From: CAYVBN01 sp964538565
GTDB lineage: Bacteria > Pseudomonadota > Alphaproteobacteria > Rhizobiales > Xanthobacteraceae
Length of the DNA stretch: 8,095 nucleotides
NCBI GenBank assembly: GCA_964538565.1
Contig: CAZIGW010000183.1
Location: 1-8,095 of the forward strand
Direction of reading: 5' to 3'
Shown in pieces: positions 5,335 to 8,095 of the stretch. The translations under genes and the position numbers were made by a program. The notes under the pieces are model-generated. The model did not search any database. It was not told where the DNA came from and saw only the letters and a program-made list of their open reading frames with translations. Each line of letters opens with the position of its first letter. Position 1 is the stretch's first letter.

Positions 5335-6750
5335 GTGCACTACGTTTCCACCCGCGGCGAGGCCCCGCCGCTCGGATTTCTCGACGCGACCCTTGCCGGG
5401 CTCGCGCGCGACGGCGGCCTCTATGTGCCCGATGCCTGGCCGCGGCTCGATCCGGCGGCGATCGCCGGGCTCGCCGGCCGGCCCTACGCCGAGGTGGCCG
5501 TCGAGGTGATCCGCCCGTTCGTCGCCGGGGCGGTGGACGACGCGGATCTCTCGCGCATGGCGCGCGAAGCCTACGGCAGCTTCCGACATCCGGCCGTGGC
5601 GCCGCTCGTGCAACTCGGCGTCAACGATTTCGTGCTGGAGCTTTCCCATGGTCCGACGCTTGCGTTCAAGGACCTGGCCATGCAGTTCCTCGCCCGGCTG
5701 ATGGATCACGCGCTCGCCGAGCGCGGCGAGCGGTCGACCATCGTGGTCGCGACGTCCGGCGACACCGGCGGCGCCGCGGTCGAGGCGTTCCGCGGCCGCG
5801 CGCAGGTCGACGTGGTCGCGCTGTTTCCGAGCGGCCGCCTCTCCGACGTGCAGCGGCGGATGATGACGACGGTCGAAGACGACAACGTCCACGCCGTGGC
5901 GATCGAGGGCACGTTCGACGATTGCCAGGCGATCGTGAAGAGCCTGTTCAATCACCATGCGTTCCGCGACCGCGTGCGCCTGTCGGGCGTCAACTCGATC
6001 AACTGGGCGCGGATCGTCGCGCAGGTCGTCTACTACTTCACCGCGGCGGTCGCGCTCGGCGCGCCCCGCCGCAAGGTCGCCTTCACGGTGCCGACCGGGA
6101 ATTTCGGCGACATCTTCGCCGGCTACGTCGCCGAGCGCATGGGCCTGCCGGTCGACCGGCTGGTGATCGCCACCAATGTGAACGACATCCTGGCCCGCAC
6201 GTTGGCGACCGGCGCCTACGAGCTGCGCGACGTGGTACCGACAACGTCGCCCTCCATGGACATCCAGGTCTCCTCCAACTTCGAGCGCCTCCGGTGCGAT
6301 GCCTCTGGGCGCGATCCGCGGCCGGTGCGCGCGCTCATGGCCTCGCTCGCGCAGTCGCGCCGCTTCTCGGTCTCGGCGCGCGCGCTCTCGGAGATCCGCG
6401 CGCTGTTCACCGCCGACCGCGCCGACGAAGAAGAGACGGCTGCCACCATCCGCACGGTGCTGCGCGAGACGGGATATCTCGCCGACCCGCATACCGCGGT
6501 CGCGATCGCGGTCGCCGAGAAGGAGACGCGTGACCCCTCCGTGCCGATGATCGTGCTGTCGACCGCGCACCCCGCCAAGTTCCCGGACGCGGTCGCGGCG
6601 GCCTGCGGCGTGCGGCCCAAACTTCCCGACTGGCTCGGCGATCTCGAGCGGCGGCCCGAGCGGGTGAAGGTGCTCGCCGCCGACCCGACGGCCGTCGAAC
6701 AATTCATTCTTGGTATCAGCCGCGCAGCGCGCGAAGGAGCAGCCGCATGA
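5335..6750 (+). CDS. thrC: Threonine synthase
   Basis: PLP-dependent cytoplasmic enzyme converting O-phospho-L-homoserine and water to L-threonine and phosphate, the last step of threonine synthesis. From GTG 5335 the product is 471 residues, starting HYVSTRGEAPPLGF after the initiator, which is the usual N-terminus of the long (E. coli/yeast-like) threonine synthases. Lys112 in HGPTLAFKDLAMQF is the PLP Schiff-base lysine. S141-G-D-T-G-G-A-A148 and GNFGD (255-259) are cofactor-phosphate and active-site loops. All key residues are intact. ATG 5308 is possible but would add nine Pro/Gly-rich residues without a ribosome-binding site, so GTG is preferred. A 246-base upstream gap with promoter-like and palindromic sequence suggests its own transcription. 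It overlaps the peptidase gene by 4 bases (ATGA). Confidence 0.96.
   Translation: MHYVSTRGEAPPLGFLDATLAGLARDGGLYVPDAWPRLDPAAIAGLAGRPYAEVAVEVIRPFVAGAVDDADLSRMAREAYGSFRHPAVAPLVQLGVNDFVLELSHGPTLAFKDLAMQFLARLMDHALAERGERSTIVVATSGDTGGAAVEAFRGRAQVDVVALFPSGRLSDVQRRMMTTVEDDNVHAVAIEGTFDDCQAIVKSLFNHHAFRDRVRLSGVNSINWARIVAQVVYYFTAAVALGAPRRKVAFTVPTGNFGDIFAGYVAERMGLPVDRLVIATNVNDILARTLATGAYELRDVVPTTSPSMDIQVSSNFERLRCDASGRDPRPVRALMASLAQSRRFSVSARALSEIRALFTADRADEEETAATIRTVLRETGYLADPHTAVAIAVAEKETRDPSVPMIVLSTAHPAKFPDAVAAACGVRPKLPDWLGDLERRPERVKVLAADPTAVEQFILGISRAAREGAAA
6734..6739 (+). promoter_or_regulatory. Shine-Dalgarno site for the M16 peptidase
   Basis: AAGGAG within the 3' end of thrC lies 7 bases before ATG 6747 and supports that overlapping start. 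Confidence 0.65.
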
Positions 6751-8018
6751 GTGTCGAGGTGACCAACCTGTCGTCCGGTCTCGCCGTGGTGACGGACACG
6801 ATGCCCCATCTGGAGACCGCGTCGCTCGGGGTCTGGGTCGCGTGCGGCAGCCGCGACGAGCGGCCCGACGAGCACGGCATCTCGCACCTGCTCGAGCACA
6901 TGGCCTTCAAGGGAACCAAGCGCCGCACCGCGCGGCAGATCGCCGAGGAGATCGAGGCCGTCGGCGGCGACCTCAACGCGGCGACCGGAGTGGAATCGAC
7001 CGCCTACTACGCGCGCGTGCTGCGCGCCGACGTGCCGCTCGCGCTCGATGTGCTCTCCGACATCCTGTCCGAGCCGACGTTCGACCCGGACGAACTCGCG
7101 CGCGAGAAGAACGTCATCGTGCAGGAGATCGGGGCGTGCGAGGACACGCCCGACGATCTCGTCTTCGACTATCTGCAGTCGACCGCCTTTCCCGACCAGG
7201 CGGTCGGCCGTTCGATCCTCGGCACGCGCACCACGGTGCGCTCGTTCGACGGAAGGCGGCTTCGGGCCTACCTGGCGCGCAACTACCGCGCGCCGCGCAT
7301 GGTCGTCGCCGCGGCCGGCGCGGTCGAGCATGCCGAAGTGGTGCGCGACGTGGAGTGGCGGTTCGCCTCCTTCGCCGGACCGGCAGGTCCGGCGCCCGAC
7401 CCGGCCCGCTTCCGCGGCGGTGCGCGCATCGAGGCGCGCGACCTCGAACAGGCGCACATCGCGCTCGCCCTCGAAGGCGTGTCGCACCGCGACCCCTCGC
7501 TCTACAGCCTGCAGGTCTTCACGAATGTCCTCGGCGGCGGGATGTCGTCGCGGCTGTTCCAGGAGGTGCGTGAGATCCGCGGGCTCTGCTACTCGATCTA
7601 TGCGTTCCATGCGCCCTATGCCGACACCGGCCTGTTCGGTCTTTACGCCGGCACCGACGCGCGCGACGCGCCCGAACTGATGCAGGTCGTGGTCGGCGAG
7701 ATCACTGCCGCGGCGGAAACCATCGACGAGACCGAGGTCGCGCGCGCCAAGGCGCAGATGAAGGCGGGTCTGCTGATGGCGCTGGAAAGCTCGGGCAGCC
7801 GCGCCGAGCAGCTCGCGCGGCAGATGATCGTCTACGGGCGGCCGATTCCGCTCGAGGAGATCGTCACCAGGATCGAATCGGTGACCGTCGAAAGCGCCCG
7901 CGCCGCCGGGCGTCAGCTGGTGGCCCGCAGCCGCCCGGCCGTTGCGGCGCTCGGACCGGCATCGGGTCTTGAAAGCGCCGCCACGATCGCGGAAAGTTTG
8001 GCTCGACGAGCGGCCTGA
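6747..8018 (+). CDS. mpp: M16 family zinc metallopeptidase (mitochondrial processing peptidase-like)
   Basis: Soluble zinc peptidase of the pitrilysin/MPP family, M16B type, 423 residues, the usual one-chain, two-domain size. The inverted zinc motif is H47-L-L-E50-H51, with Glu50 the catalytic base. The third zinc ligand is Glu127, exactly 75 residues after His51, within NVIVQEIGACEDTPDD. The second domain carries the glycine-rich loop G263-G-G-M-S-S-R269 followed by LFQEVREIRGLCYS, characteristic of the family. Both the catalytic and glycine-loop features are in one chain, as expected for a bacterial homodimer. The natural substrate in alphaproteobacteria is not established. ATG 6747 overlaps the thrC stop by 4 bases and has a strong ribosome-binding site, so it is co-transcribed and probably coupled with thrC. 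The gene is complete and all active-site residues are present. Confidence 0.95.
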   Translation: MSVEVTNLSSGLAVVTDTMPHLETASLGVWVACGSRDERPDEHGISHLLEHMAFKGTKRRTARQIAEEIEAVGGDLNAATGVESTAYYARVLRADVPLALDVLSDILSEPTFDPDELAREKNVIVQEIGACEDTPDDLVFDYLQSTAFPDQAVGRSILGTRTTVRSFDGRRLRAYLARNYRAPRMVVAAAGAVEHAEVVRDVEWRFASFAGPAGPAPDPARFRGGARIEARDLEQAHIALALEGVSHRDPSLYSLQVFTNVLGGGMSSRLFQEVREIRGLCYSIYAFHAPYADTGLFGLYAGTDARDAPELMQVVVGEITAAAETIDETEVARAKAQMKAGLLMALESSGSRAEQLARQMIVYGRPIPLEEIVTRIESVTVESARAAGRQLVARSRPAVAALGPASGLESAATIAESLARRAA

Positions 8019-8070
8019 GCCTGCAGCGCTGACGGTTCGCTCCAGGTGACATGACAGCGCCGCATCGCTC

Positions 8071-8095
8071 ATGGCCTTCTTCCGCACCGTCGGAT
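8071..8095 (+). CDS. Possible start of the next gene (partial)
   Basis: ATG 8071 opens a frame (MAFFRTVG) that runs off the end of the window; an in-frame stop at 8047-8049 precedes it and no other start lies between. In related alphaproteobacteria the gene after the M16 peptidase is often a GNAT-type (RimJ-like) N-acetyltransferase, and the short N-terminus fits such a protein, but eight residues cannot prove it. The Shine-Dalgarno match is poor. An alternative ATG at 8051 in another frame follows AGGTGA closely and also stays open to the end. Confidence 0.35.

Noticed and set aside
5263..6702. 479-codon open frame on the - strand opposite thrC
   Set aside because: Arg/Asp/His-rich mirror translation with no domain; thrC on the + strand explains the region fully.
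6216..8087. Very long open frame on the - strand (623 codons), opposite thrC and the peptidase gene
   Set aside because: Its translation is Arg/Gly/Ala/Asp-rich with no recognisable domain, and it lies antisense to two genes with intact catalytic motifs. GC-rich codon use leaves such mirror frames open.
1..8095. Mobile element, CRISPR, phage or defence system
   Set aside because: No transposase, integrase, spaced direct repeats or foreign-looking composition; the region is conserved housekeeping sequence nearly filled by known genes.

Overview
This GC-rich window reads as one gene-dense stretch of an alphaproteobacterial chromosome, most like Hyphomicrobiales (Rhizobiales) of the Bradyrhizobium/Xanthobacteraceae kind. 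The evidence is the gene order ctaD-ctaB-coxF-ctaG-ctaE-DUF983-SURF1-thrC-M16 peptidase, the mitochondrial-like character of the oxidase proteins, and the GC-rich codons. All genes lie on the + strand, and I see no mobile element, CRISPR array, tRNA or rRNA.

Layout. Positions 1-1060 are the 3' part of ctaD (aa3-type cytochrome c oxidase subunit I); its 5' end lies outside the window. After a strong hairpin (1068-1091) come ctaB (heme O synthase, 1147-2115), a 55-residue one-helix CoxF protein (2136-2303), ctaG (Cox11-type CuB chaperone, 2343-2951) and ctaE (subunit III, 3008-3853). A textbook intrinsic terminator (3878-3912) follows ctaE. Only 25 bases further on begins a translationally coupled pair: a DUF983 zinc-ribbon membrane protein (3938-4327) and SURF1 (4324-5088). 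A 246-base regulatory gap (5089-5334) holds several inverted repeats and a conspicuous AT-rich patch. It precedes thrC (threonine synthase, 5335-6750), which overlaps by 4 bases an M16 zinc peptidase of the mitochondrial-processing-peptidase family (6747-8018). The last bases probably begin another gene (from 8071), too short to identify from sequence.

How the genes work together. CtaB makes heme O, the precursor of heme A. SURF1 is implicated in delivering heme A to subunit I. CtaG delivers copper to the CuB site of subunit I. CtaE is the third core subunit. CoxF and DUF983 are small membrane proteins of undefined role whose position suggests a part in assembly. The thrC-peptidase pair has no obvious biochemical link to the oxidase and probably has its own promoter in the 5089-5334 gap.

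I did not find a new system. This is a conserved housekeeping locus. The points worth a second look are regulatory (the terminator inside the oxidase cluster, the hairpin after ctaD, the composite palindrome before thrC) and the two poorly characterised small proteins.
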